A stretch of 28,908 bases of DNA from Bacteroidota bacterium. Lineage in GTDB: Bacteria; Bacteroidota; Bacteroidia; Chitinophagales; Chitinophagaceae. Made by a program: the position numbers and the translations under genes. How positions within the stretch are numbered: position 1 is the first letter of the stretch; every line of letters starts with the position of its first letter. The notes below the pieces were generated by a model. The model was not told where the DNA came from. It did not search any database and saw only the letters and a list, made by a program, of their open reading frames with translations. Positions 14,632 through 24,311 of the stretch are shown in pieces. The stretch covers positions 1-28,908 of the forward strand of contig CANHJA010000004.1 of assembly GCA_947460795.1 (NCBI GenBank), in the 5' to 3' direction.

Positions 14632-17600
14632 TTGGGTCAAATTTTTAAATATATTTTTCAGTTTTTTGCCATTGCAGGCATTACGTTTATGTCGTTGATG
14701 ATTTCAACGGCGACGCCCTTTTTTTCTGTAATAGATTTTGAATACCCAACGATTGAAATCCCAAGTGTAGACAGCCCGGTTACGGTTGTGAATACCGCTC
14801 CTAAAGATACGTTGCATTTTCCTGTGAACGATCGAGCAAATAATCAGATTATAGACAAAAAGCCTGCTCAATTTGATTTAAAAGATCCAAGCAACTTAGT
14901 AACTGATGTAGAATATCATGCGGATTCAAACAACTATTCGGTTACCGAAAAAATTGGGAAAGAATTTTACAGAGCGCCTACTACCATGACCTTTGATGAG
15001 TTCATGAAATATCAGTCTCAAAAAGACGAAGAAGCCTATTTTAAGAAAAGAGCAAAAAATATCATGCAAATTTCTAAAAGTGGGGGTATTGTGCCAAAGG
15101 TAAATTTAGGAAATGCGTTATTTGATCGAATATTTGGAGGCAATACCATTGAAGTAAAACCGCAAGGAAATATTGATATGTTTTTTGGAGTAAATGCACA
15201 AAATGTAAAAAATCCAACACTTGTTCAAAGTGCCCAAAAGTATAGCATTTTTGACTTTGACATGAATATGAACATCAGCTTGTTGGCCAAAGTGGGAGAA
15301 AAAATGCGGATGAATTTCAATTACAATTCAAAAGCGACGTTTGATTTTGAAAATCAAATGAAATTAGAATACACAGGCCAAGATGATAATATCCTTAAAA
15401 AAATAGAAGCAGGTTATGTTTCATTTCCATTACAAACAACCTTAATACAAGGAGTTCAATCCTTATTTGGTTTGCATACACAATTGCAATTTGGTCGTTT
15501 AAGAATTAACTCAGTCATCTCACAACAAAAATCTAAAAAAGAAACACTTTCATTAAAAGGAGGTGCACAAACTCAAAATTTTTCAGTTTCCTGTGATAAT
15601 TATGAAGATTTTAGGCATTTCTTACTTTCCCAATCGTTTAGAAAAAACTATAATAATGCACTAAAAAATTATCCAATAATTAATTCATTAAACAACATCA
15701 ATCGCATTGAAGTTTGGGTGACAAATAAAAATGGGACCACAGAAAACGCACGTGATATTGTTGCTTTACAAGATTTGGGGGAAACCTATCCTCGAAATAC
15801 CGCTTTTGCAAAATCAGCAGCAGATGTGGCCGATAATAATTCCAATACCTTGTATGCTCAAGTTATTCAAACACCTGGTTCAAGAGATAATAATGTAATT
15901 AGTGCAATGCAATCTTTGGGTTTAAGTGGAAGAATTGATTATGAAAAAACATTTGCTCGAAAATTAAACCCGCAAGAATTTACCTACAATCCACAATTGG
16001 GCTTCATCTCTGTAAATACCCAATTACAGCCCGATGATGTAGTAGGGGTAGCGTATGAATATACCAACAACGGCCGTGTTTATCAAGTGGGAGAATTTGC
16101 ACAATCATTACCACCAGACAGTACTAATCCGAAAATATTATTTTTAAAAATGTTGAAATCAACATCGCCAGATCCTACGATGCCTATTTGGGATTTGATG
16201 ATGAAAAATATTTATTCATTAGGAGCAAGTGGTGTTAGCAATGATGAATTTATTTTAAATGTCATGTATCAAGACCCAGGTGGTGGTGAAAAAAGATATT
16301 TGCCAGAAGGACCTAAAGCAGGTATTCCCTTATTGACGTTGTTAAATTTAGATAGATTAAATAGTCAAAATGATCCTCAACCTGATGGCCGATTTGATTA
16401 TGTAGAAGGGCTTACCATCAATTCACAACAAGGAAAAATTATATTTCCAGTTTTGGAACCTTTTGGAGAAGACATGAAAAGTGTTTTTGGAGGAAATATT
16501 TCGTTAGAAAAAAAATACTTGTACAAATTATTGTATGATTCTACTAAAAACATAGCCATTCAATTCCCACAATTTAATCGTTTTTTATTAAAAGGAACCT
16601 TCAAGTCAGCGAATTCTTCTGAAATTTATTTAGGCGGTTTTAATATTCCTCAAGGCTCGGTAACTGTAAATGCCGGAGGTACAAAGCTGACAGAAAATAT
16701 TGATTATACAATTGATTATGGTATTGGTAAATTAAAAATTCTCAATTCCGGTGTTTTAAGTTCAGGTATTCCTATTAATGTGTCGTATGAAAACAGTGCG
16801 ACCTTTGGCGTGCAAGTACAAAACTTTTTAGGAACTCGATTAGATTATTTTATTAATGACAAATTCAAATTTGGTGGAACAATGCTGAGGTTGTCCGAAA
16901 GACCTTACTTCAATAAAGTAACTTATGGCGATGATCCTATAAAAAATACAGTGTTAGGTTTGGATGTAAACTATCAAAATGACTTACCTTCCTTGACGAA
17001 ATTTTTGGACAAATTGCCGGTAATTAATACCACCGCTCCCTCAATGATTAATACCAGTGCGGAGGTTGCGAAATTAATTCCAGGGCATAGTCGATTTATT
17101 AATGAAGGTGGTGAAGGTAGAATTTTTATAGATGATTTTGAAGGTACCAGAAGCGCATACGATTTAAAATTTCCTGTTACAAGATGGTTTTTAGCCAGTA
17201 CTCCTCAAAATGCAACAGATAAAACAGGTGCTGTATTATTTCCTGAAGCTACGATTGTAAATAATTTAAATTACGGAAAAAATAGAGCAAAATTAGCTTG
17301 GTATAATTTAGATCCTTGTTTGGTAGATAAAAACCAAACTTGTATGCCCGAACATATCAAAAAAAATGACACCTCCATTTTATCAAATCATTATCTAAGA
17401 TTGATTCAACAACAAGATGTATTTAAACTAAGAACAGCCACTGCCTTACAAGGAAATTTAACCACGTTAGATTTAGCATTTCATCCTGATGAGAGAGGGC
17501 CCTATAACTTTGATGGTTCTAATATTAATCAAAACGGGAAATTATTGAATCCTGCAAAACGATGGGGAGGCATTATGCGTTCAATTGAATACAGTGATTT

Positions 17601-20600
17601 TGAAACATCGAATGTTGAGTTTATTGAATTTTGGTTGATGGATCCATTTATTAATAAACCAAATGCTTCACCCGGTTCATTTTATATTAACTTAGGAAAT
17701 ATTTCGGAAGATATATTAAAAGATTCTAGAAAGTTTTTTGAAAATGGCTTACCATATCCTGCCAATAGCTCAAAAGTAGATACTACAAGATGGTCGAATA
17801 TTCCTAAATTTCAACAACAATTAACCCCAGCTTTTGATAATGATCCTGAAGCTAGAAAGATACAGGATGTAGGTTATGATGGGATGGGCAATGCAGAAGA
17901 AGCGGCTCGTTTTAATGGTTATTTGGAAGAGGTGAAAGCAAATTTTGGAGCTTCATCTGCTGCTTATAAATTGGCTTTTAATGATCCTTCAAACGATGAT
18001 TATCATCACTTTAGAGGGGCAGATTATGATGGTAATAAAGTACATCCCTTAGTTCGATATCGCAATTTTAATAACCCTCAAGGAAATTCTCCAATCACAG
18101 AAGCGAATAATCAATTCTCTAGTTCATTTACGAATACTCCTGAATCGGAAGATATTAACAATGACAATACATTGAATGAAAATGAGCAATATTTTCAATA
18201 TCGAATAGACATCAAACCCAATATGCAAGTAGGTGAAAATTTTATTGTAAATAAAATAGAGCCAATGGTTACGATGCCTAATAAAAATGTAGAAAAAGAA
18301 ACTTGGTATCAATTTAAAGTTCCAATAAAAGAGTTTACTGATCGAGTAGGAAATATTTCTGATTTTAAATCCATTCGTTTCATGCGGATGTTTTTACACG
18401 GGTTTCAAGACAGTGTAATTATGCGTTTTGCACGTTTAGAGTTAGGTAGAAATACTTGGCGTAAATATAATTTTTCTTTAAGAAATCCTGGAGAAATTGT
18501 ACCCGATGTAGATGCCAATTCTACATTGTTTAATTTGTATTCTGTGAGTTTAGAGGAAAATAGTAGCCGCTCTCCGGTACCTTATGTTTCACCTCCAGGA
18601 GTAGAGCGTCAGCAACAACAAGTTTCAAATGGGCAAAATACATTTCAAAATGAGCAAGCACTTTCTATACAAGTATGTGGTTTGCAAGATGGAAATGCAA
18701 AAGGGGCATTTAAATCACTCGGAATGGATTTGCGACAGTTTAAGGAAATGAAAATGTTTATTCATGCCGAGGGAGTAGATGGAGAGCAACCATTACAAAA
18801 TGGAGATTTACGAGCCTTTATACGATTAGGGAGTGATTTCGTATCCAATTATTATGAATATCAAATTCCATTAAAAGTAACTCCTTCAGGTTCTTTCAAA
18901 GCAGATGTCATTTGGCCTACAGAAAATGAAATGACGATAGACATTGAGCAATTAATTGCAGCCAAACAAAAAAGAAATTCCAGTGGGGCTAATTTTGCGA
19001 TTCCATACGAAGTTCAAGATGCATCTGGTCATTATATTAGAGTGTTAGGAAATCCAAATATGGGAGACGTTAAAATGGCGATGTTAGGAGTCGTAAATCC
19101 ACAAAAAACACCGAATACGCCCAATGACGATGGTGGGCCAAAATGCGCCGAAGTTTGGTTTAATGAACTTCGCTTAAGTAATATGAACGAAGAAGGCGGT
19201 TATGCTGCTACCGGTAAAGTGGATTTGCAACTAGCGGATATTGGAACGCTTAAAGTAAGTGGTAGTATGCATACGGCAGGCTACGGTAATATTGATCAAA
19301 AAATAAATCAGCGATACAGAGATAATTTTACTCAATTTGATGTTTCAGCCAATATTAACGCAGGTAAATTTACCCCACAAAATTGGGGCGTTCAATTGCC
19401 TGTATTTGCTGGGTATTCTCAAACAATTAGCAATCCTATTTTTGATCCTTATGATTTAGATGTTAAAATAAAAGATAAAGTGAAAGATTATACAGGAGCT
19501 CAAAAAGATTCTGTTAAAAAAATAGCCCAAGATTTTACTTCTATAAAAAGTGTGAATTTTCAAAATGTTCGAATAGCCCCCGTAAAAAATAAACACAAAG
19601 ATCCTTGGGATTTGCAAAATTTTGATATGAGTTATTCTTACACTCAAACCAACAAACACAATTCCTTAATCGCCAATGATCAATTAGATGAACACCATGC
19701 ATCCATTGGATATACATATGGTTTGAAAGCAAAATCGATTGAACCATTTAAAAAATTAATTCCGCAAAAAAGAAAGTATTATCAACTTATTCGTGATTTT
19801 AATTTTAATTTAATCCCTTCTAATTTTACTTTCAGAAATAATTTAAATAGAACAATTGGCGAAACCGAAATTAGAAATATCGATGATGGTCCTTATAAAA
19901 TAGAACCCAACTTTTTTAAGTTTTTTACTTGGAATAGGACCTACAATTTAAGATGGGATTTAACCAGATCTTTTTCATTTGATTATTCAGCTAATAATAA
20001 TTCAAGAATTGATGAGCCTTATGGACGTTTAGATACGAAAGCAAAAAAAGATACTTTCTGGAATAATGTCTATAAATTAGGCAGAAATACAAATTACAGT
20101 CAATCATTGAATGCAAACTATAATGTGCCAGTTAGTAAATTTCCATTGCTTGATTGGACGACTTTGAGAGGCAGTTATGCAGCTACTTATACCTGGACTA
20201 GTGCGTCACTTTTAGCAAAAAATTTAGGGAATGTAGTTGGGAATACTCAAAATAAACAAGTGAATGGGGAACTTAATTTTACCCAATTATACAATAAAAA
20301 TAAGTACCTGAAAATATTAAATTCACCTAAAAGAACAATCCCTAATAAAAATAAAGCAACTAGTAAAACGACTTCTTCGAATGTGCAAAGCAATCAAAAT
20401 GGAAGAGAGGAGAAGGATCCAATGGGCTTGAAAGCTTCAAAACCCAAAAATGTAGAAAAATTATTGAGTAATACTAAAAACGCTTCCGGAGAAAAATTGG
20501 ATGCCCAATTTGAAGAATCATTCCCTAGTAAAGGGAATTCTGCTAAAGGTCGTACTTCTTCAAACCTTGATTTAAATGGAAAAATTTCGACTGCTTCAAA

Positions 20601-22131
20601 AAATGATAAAAGCAAAATAGATACGAGTAAAAACAAAGTAAGCGCTGTAAAAAAACCAAAAGAAGTTAAAAAGCCAAAAGTAAAAAAAGAATTCAATCCT
20701 TCGAACGAGGTTAGGGTTTTGGCAGGATTGGCAATGATGGTAAAAAGAGCTTCTTTTAATTACAGTGAAAATATGGCTACTACATTACCTGGTTACATGG
20801 ATAGTACTCAATTTATTGGGATCAATTCTAATAATACAACCAATGTAGGAATGCCATTTGCGTTTGGTTTTCAACCTAACAGATTATGGCTAGAAGGAAA
20901 AGGAAAAGACAATGTACTTTCTAGAGATTCTTTATTCAATGCTCCATTTCAACAATCTTTTTTACAAAATTTTGACATGACGGTCAATACAGAACCATTT
21001 AAAGACTTTAAAATAGATTTTAATCTTAAGAAAACATTTAATAAAGCACATTCCGAGTTGTTTAAAGATACATTGGGAGGAAGCAATGATTTTGTTCAAT
21101 TAAATCCATATGAAACCGGAGGGTTTACAATTTCTTACATTGCTATCAATACATTATTTCAAAAGAAAGGACTCGATAATTTAACTTCCGCATTTAAAGA
21201 TTTTGAAAACAATCGAAAAGTGATTTCAGAGAGATTAGGGCTTATTAATCCGTACACAAATAATTTAAATGCACCTGAAGATCCTGACTATAAAAAAGGA
21301 TACACTCGTTATTCTCAAGAAGTTTTAATTCCAGCATTTTTATCAGCTTACACGGGTAAAAATCCTGAAAACTATCCTTTAGTAGATAATAAAAATGAAA
21401 ATATTCGTTCCAATCCTTTCCGAAATATTTTGCCTTTGCCAAACTGGAGAATCAATTATGGTGGGCTAGCTCGAACGAAAGCATTTAAAAATATTTTTCA
21501 AACATTCACATTAACGCATTCATATACAGGGTCATTATCTATGAATAGTTTCACATCCTCTTTGCAATATAGAGATACCTATGCATTAGGATTTCCTTCT
21601 TTCATCGATTCTGTTTCGCATAATTATATTCCTTATTTTATGGTTCCGAATATGACAATAACTGAAAATTTTGGCCCATTAATTGGAGTTGATGCAACGT
21701 TTAAAAATTCATTGAATGTACATGTAGAAATTAAAAAAGCTCGAACATTGAGTATGAGTTTAGTGGATTATCAATTGAGTGAAACTAAAAGCAAAGAAAT
21801 TTCTTTTGGTGCAGGCATGCGATTAAAAGATGTTACTATCAATACCCCTTACTTTGGTTTAAATAAATATAAAAGTGATGTCAATATCAAATTAGATTTA
21901 GGCCTTCGAGATGATTTTACAACTATTAATCGCTTAGACCAGCAAGTATCTCGAGCTACAAGAGGACAAAAAGTAATTACAATTTCTCCTTCAATTGATT
22001 ATTTATTAACGCAAACGGTAACCTTGCGATTTACGTATGATAGACGACAAAGTATACCATATGTATCCAATCAATTTCCTATTACAACTACAAGAGCAGG
22101 AGTTACTGTTCGTTTCCTACTAGGACAATAA
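14632..22131 (+). CDS. sprA: SprA, outer-membrane translocon of the type 9 secretion system
   Basis: A giant (2499 residues) outer-membrane protein. In Flavobacterium johnsoniae, SprA (called Sov in Porphyromonas) forms a very large single-chain barrel through which T9SS cargo passes; it is also needed for gliding. Motifs recalled from the family: IDDFEGTRSAYD at about residues 833-844, RGPYNFDG, WGGIMRSIEYSDFE and FWLMDPF near 985-1005, NISEDILKDSRKFF, and WFNELRLSNMNEEGGYAA near 1509. The start is taken as TTG at 14632, 8 bp after ruvA; it gives a signal peptide (basic GQIFK, then a hydrophobic run to MISTATPFF). The next ATG (14689) would remove half of that signal. Residues about 1893-2023 form a Lys/Ser/Asn-rich low-complexity insert. 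No other T9SS gene is in the window. Confidence 0.96.
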   Translation: MGQIFKYIFQFFAIAGITFMSLMISTATPFFSVIDFEYPTIEIPSVDSPVTVVNTAPKDTLHFPVNDRANNQIIDKKPAQFDLKDPSNLVTDVEYHADSNNYSVTEKIGKEFYRAPTTMTFDEFMKYQSQKDEEAYFKKRAKNIMQISKSGGIVPKVNLGNALFDRIFGGNTIEVKPQGNIDMFFGVNAQNVKNPTLVQSAQKYSIFDFDMNMNISLLAKVGEKMRMNFNYNSKATFDFENQMKLEYTGQDDNILKKIEAGYVSFPLQTTLIQGVQSLFGLHTQLQFGRLRINSVISQQKSKKETLSLKGGAQTQNFSVSCDNYEDFRHFLLSQSFRKNYNNALKNYPIINSLNNINRIEVWVTNKNGTTENARDIVALQDLGETYPRNTAFAKSAADVADNNSNTLYAQVIQTPGSRDNNVISAMQSLGLSGRIDYEKTFARKLNPQEFTYNPQLGFISVNTQLQPDDVVGVAYEYTNNGRVYQVGEFAQSLPPDSTNPKILFLKMLKSTSPDPTMPIWDLMMKNIYSLGASGVSNDEFILNVMYQDPGGGEKRYLPEGPKAGIPLLTLLNLDRLNSQNDPQPDGRFDYVEGLTINSQQGKIIFPVLEPFGEDMKSVFGGNISLEKKYLYKLLYDSTKNIAIQFPQFNRFLLKGTFKSANSSEIYLGGFNIPQGSVTVNAGGTKLTENIDYTIDYGIGKLKILNSGVLSSGIPINVSYENSATFGVQVQNFLGTRLDYFINDKFKFGGTMLRLSERPYFNKVTYGDDPIKNTVLGLDVNYQNDLPSLTKFLDKLPVINTTAPSMINTSAEVAKLIPGHSRFINEGGEGRIFIDDFEGTRSAYDLKFPVTRWFLASTPQNATDKTGAVLFPEATIVNNLNYGKNRAKLAWYNLDPCLVDKNQTCMPEHIKKNDTSILSNHYLRLIQQQDVFKLRTATALQGNLTTLDLAFHPDERGPYNFDGSNINQNGKLLNPAKRWGGIMRSIEYSDFETSNVEFIEFWLMDPFINKPNASPGSFYINLGNISEDILKDSRKFFENGLPYPANSSKVDTTRWSNIPKFQQQLTPAFDNDPEARKIQDVGYDGMGNAEEAARFNGYLEEVKANFGASSAAYKLAFNDPSNDDYHHFRGADYDGNKVHPLVRYRNFNNPQGNSPITEANNQFSSSFTNTPESEDINNDNTLNENEQYFQYRIDIKPNMQVGENFIVNKIEPMVTMPNKNVEKETWYQFKVPIKEFTDRVGNISDFKSIRFMRMFLHGFQDSVIMRFARLELGRNTWRKYNFSLRNPGEIVPDVDANSTLFNLYSVSLEENSSRSPVPYVSPPGVERQQQQVSNGQNTFQNEQALSIQVCGLQDGNAKGAFKSLGMDLRQFKEMKMFIHAEGVDGEQPLQNGDLRAFIRLGSDFVSNYYEYQIPLKVTPSGSFKADVIWPTENEMTIDIEQLIAAKQKRNSSGANFAIPYEVQDASGHYIRVLGNPNMGDVKMAMLGVVNPQKTPNTPNDDGGPKCAEVWFNELRLSNMNEEGGYAATGKVDLQLADIGTLKVSGSMHTAGYGNIDQKINQRYRDNFTQFDVSANINAGKFTPQNWGVQLPVFAGYSQTISNPIFDPYDLDVKIKDKVKDYTGAQKDSVKKIAQDFTSIKSVNFQNVRIAPVKNKHKDPWDLQNFDMSYSYTQTNKHNSLIANDQLDEHHASIGYTYGLKAKSIEPFKKLIPQKRKYYQLIRDFNFNLIPSNFTFRNNLNRTIGETEIRNIDDGPYKIEPNFFKFFTWNRTYNLRWDLTRSFSFDYSANNNSRIDEPYGRLDTKAKKDTFWNNVYKLGRNTNYSQSLNANYNVPVSKFPLLDWTTLRGSYAATYTWTSASLLAKNLGNVVGNTQNKQVNGELNFTQLYNKNKYLKILNSPKRTIPNKNKATSKTTSSNVQSNQNGREEKDPMGLKASKPKNVEKLLSNTKNASGEKLDAQFEESFPSKGNSAKGRTSSNLDLNGKISTASKNDKSKIDTSKNKVSAVKKPKEVKKPKVKKEFNPSNEVRVLAGLAMMVKRASFNYSENMATTLPGYMDSTQFIGINSNNTTNVGMPFAFGFQPNRLWLEGKGKDNVLSRDSLFNAPFQQSFLQNFDMTVNTEPFKDFKIDFNLKKTFNKAHSELFKDTLGGSNDFVQLNPYETGGFTISYIAINTLFQKKGLDNLTSAFKDFENNRKVISERLGLINPYTNNLNAPEDPDYKKGYTRYSQEVLIPAFLSAYTGKNPENYPLVDNKNENIRSNPFRNILPLPNWRINYGGLARTKAFKNIFQTFTLTHSYTGSLSMNSFTSSLQYRDTYALGFPSFIDSVSHNYIPYFMVPNMTITENFGPLIGVDATFKNSLNVHVEIKKARTLSMSLVDYQLSETKSKEISFGAGMRLKDVTINTPYFGLNKYKSDVNIKLDLGLRDDFTTINRLDQQVSRATRGQKVITISPSIDYLLTQTVTLRFTYDRRQSIPYVSNQFPITTTRAGVTVRFLLGQ

Positions 22132-22232
22132 ACGCACCTCCTTTTTATGCATTCTTTTTTGCTTGTAGCTTTTAATACAATATTCAGTTGAAATAAACAA
22201 TCCTTATAAATTACCATTTAATTTAAATATAA

Positions 22233-22670
22233 ATGACATTCGATATCCTCTTGATAGATTCCAAATCTAAATATTATGAACAAGTATTAATGATTAGGCA
22301 AGATGTATTAAGAACGCCTTTAGGACTTACATTATCTCAAGAAGATATTGAAGATGATAAAAATCAACAAATTATTATTGCGCTAGATAAAGAAAAAGCA
22401 GTGGGTTGTTTATTTTTAAAAATAGTTTCACAAGACAAAGTAAAATTTAGACAAATGGCGATTGCTGAAAAATATCAACATCAAGGGATTGGTAAATCAA
22501 TTATCCATTTTGCAGAGAATTTTTGTATTTTAAATCAGTATAAAAAAATAGAATTGCATGCTCGTAAAACAGCCATTGATTTTTACCAAAAACAACATTT
22601 TCAATTAATCGGGGAGGCGTTTTATGAAGTTGGGATTCCGCATTTCAAAATGGAAAAAAATATTGGTTGA
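22233..22670 (+). CDS. GNAT-family N-acetyltransferase
   Basis: A 145-residue single-domain acetyl-CoA-dependent acyltransferase. The acetyl-CoA pyrophosphate loop is QHQGIG at 82-87, after the strand FRQMAIAEKY (72-81); the last strands include FYQKQHFQLIGEAFYEVGIPHFKMEK, where FYxKxxFxxxG and GIPHxxM are typical of the group. RxDVLRTPLG near the N-terminus resembles the ElaA/YjcF-like branch. The acceptor is unknown (small amine or protein N-terminus are both open). It lies 101 bp after sprA and 141 bp before carA, with no promoter box I can support, so it may be read through from sprA. Confidence 0.85.
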   Translation: MTFDILLIDSKSKYYEQVLMIRQDVLRTPLGLTLSQEDIEDDKNQQIIIALDKEKAVGCLFLKIVSQDKVKFRQMAIAEKYQHQGIGKSIIHFAENFCILNQYKKIELHARKTAIDFYQKQHFQLIGEAFYEVGIPHFKMEKNIG

Positions 22671-22796
22671 TGTCAAAAATCGATCCTTTATTGTAGTAAG
22701 TACGAAATTTGTAATGGTTTATAAAAAAAATAGCTAATTTTTAAAAACTCTTTTATAATTTATCAATAAAATTTAATCAATAAAAATTCTTTAGTT

Positions 22797-22804
22797 TAAC
22801 TTCG
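22797..22804 (+). promoter_or_regulatory. -7 box of carA (TAACTTCG)
   Basis: TAACTTCG fits TAnnTTCG; the same octamer precedes yajQ (28129-28136). It ends seven bases before the carA ATG. No TTG at the -33 position. Confidence 0.45.
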
Positions 22805-22811
22805 CTTTTTA

Positions 22812-23912
22812 ATGAACAATTCTAAAAAAGCTTTTTTATTGCTTGCTGATGGGACCTTATTCACAGGAAGCGCATTTGGTGCAATTGGCACTACCTCTGG
22901 TGAAATTTGTTTTAATACGGGTATGACCGGTTATCAAGAAATTTTTACGGATCCTTCTTATTGCGGACAAATTGTTGTGATGAACACTGCCCATGTCGGA
23001 AATTATGGGGTGAATAATGAGGATGTGGAAAGTGATTCTGTAAAAATTGCTGGATTAATAGGTAAAAATTTATCTGATAAATACTCAAGAGTGCTTTCTA
23101 ATGGCTCTTTACAAGATTATTTAGTTGAAAATAATATAGTTTCCATTCATGAAATAGATACTCGAGCTTTAGTTGCTCATATCAGAAACTGCGGTGCTAT
23201 GAATTGTATTATTTCATCAGAAATTGAAGACATCGAAATTTTGAAACAAAAATTAAAGGATGTACCAAGTATGGAAGGCTTGGATTTATCTGAATTTGTA
23301 TCCACTAAAAAAGCATATTGTATAGGAGATTCAACTTCCGAAATAAGAATTGCAGTGTTAGATTTTGGTGTAAAAAGAAATATTTTGAAGTGCATGACAG
23401 ACAGAGGTGCTTATTTACAAGTGTTTCCGTCAAAAGCAACTTTTGAAGATTTGCAATCGTTTAAACCGACCGCTTATTTCATCAGTAATGGACCAGGTGA
23501 TCCTTCATCAATGACATATGCGGTAGAAGTAGTGTCAAAAATAATTCAATCTGGTTTGCCAGTTTTTGGAATTTGCTTAGGACATCAATTAATAGCTTTA
23601 GCAAATGGAGCTAAAACCTATAAAATGCATCATGGACACAGAGGTATCAATCACCCTGTATTGAATTTGCAAACGATGAAAAGTGAAATATCTACTCAAA
23701 ATCATGGATTTGCAGTTGATGCTGACTCCGTAACGAATAATGATTTAATTGAAATTACCCATGTGAATTTAAACGACAACACGTTAGAAGGGATTAAAAT
23801 GAAATCAAAACCAGTATTCTCAGTACAATATCACCCTGAAGCCACTCCTGGTCCGCATGATTCTCGCTACTTATTTGATGATTTTATTAAATTAATTCAG
23901 GAACATAAATAG
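22812..23912 (+). CDS. carA: Carbamoyl-phosphate synthase, small (glutaminase) subunit
   Basis: Hydrolyses glutamine and passes ammonia to CarB for carbamoyl phosphate synthesis (arginine and pyrimidine routes); cytoplasmic. The 366 residues show the N-terminal CarA domain (ADGTLFTGSAFGA, FNTGMTGYQEIFTDPSY) and a class I glutamine amidotransferase domain with catalytic Cys255 in GICLGHQ, and His341 and Glu343 in YHPEATPGPHDS. NGPGDP at 226-231 is the oxyanion-side strand. The glutaminase triad is complete. carB does not follow, so the subunits are encoded apart. The ATG at 22812 lies seven bases after a -7 box. Confidence 0.96.
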   Translation: MNNSKKAFLLLADGTLFTGSAFGAIGTTSGEICFNTGMTGYQEIFTDPSYCGQIVVMNTAHVGNYGVNNEDVESDSVKIAGLIGKNLSDKYSRVLSNGSLQDYLVENNIVSIHEIDTRALVAHIRNCGAMNCIISSEIEDIEILKQKLKDVPSMEGLDLSEFVSTKKAYCIGDSTSEIRIAVLDFGVKRNILKCMTDRGAYLQVFPSKATFEDLQSFKPTAYFISNGPGDPSSMTYAVEVVSKIIQSGLPVFGICLGHQLIALANGAKTYKMHHGHRGINHPVLNLQTMKSEISTQNHGFAVDADSVTNNDLIEITHVNLNDNTLEGIKMKSKPVFSVQYHPEATPGPHDSRYLFDDFIKLIQEHK

Positions 23913-24062
23913 GGCTCTCATTACTGAAAAAAGCTGTTTTTACTTGGGTTGAATGAGTAAGTTTGATTTTGAAAAATTTCATTTGAAATCATTCATAAAA
24001 TATTATTGTAATTTACTGCAATTTTTGGGAGCTCGTTAACTAGTCACTATTCTAGGTGAAAA

Positions 24063-24094
24063 TTGTCAAAATTGAGTTTAAAGTAATATATTTG
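24063..24094 (+). promoter_or_regulatory. Promoter of the small exported peptide gene (TTG-N21-TATATTTG)
   Basis: TATATTTG at 24087-24094 fits the consensus exactly; a TTG at 24063-24065 is 21 bp upstream, slightly long. The ATG at 24123 is 28 nt downstream. Confidence 0.5.
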
Positions 24095-24122
24095 TGTTAC
24101 CAAATCATTAAATTCCTTACTC

Positions 24123-24311
24123 ATGACTAGAAAAATTAATTTATTTACAGTATTAATATTTGCATATTCAATCGTCGTATGTGCAACATTAAAAAAAGAA
24201 GAAGATAAAACTTCTTTGTCTGTAGGCATTAATAAAACAATCAACAACAAGCCTAAATCCCTTGTACAAACTTTAACTAAAGCTCAACATTTATTAGCTT
24301 TTAAAAAGTAA
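24123..24311 (+). CDS. Small exported or membrane-anchored peptide, unknown function
   Basis: A 62-residue frame with its own consensus promoter. It begins with a basic end (MTRK) and a hydrophobic stretch INLFTVLIFAYSIVVCA, a signal peptide or single anchor, followed by a highly charged and polar tail (LKKEEDKTS..., ending LLAFKK). Cys20 sits where a lipobox might be (IVVC), but Val at -1 is not a good fit. The 3' end overlaps the kinase gene on the other strand by 18 bp. Nothing similar comes to mind. The alternative is that this is a non-coding transcript; the promoter and the signal-like start make a gene more likely than not. Confidence 0.5.
   Translation: MTRKINLFTVLIFAYSIVVCATLKKEEDKTSLSVGINKTINNKPKSLVQTLTKAQHLLAFKK

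Noticed and set aside
20394..20696. 100-residue Phe/Leu-rich frame opposite to the basic insert of sprA
   Set aside because: Lys/Ser codons read backwards give Phe/Leu and look like a membrane protein; there is no independent support.
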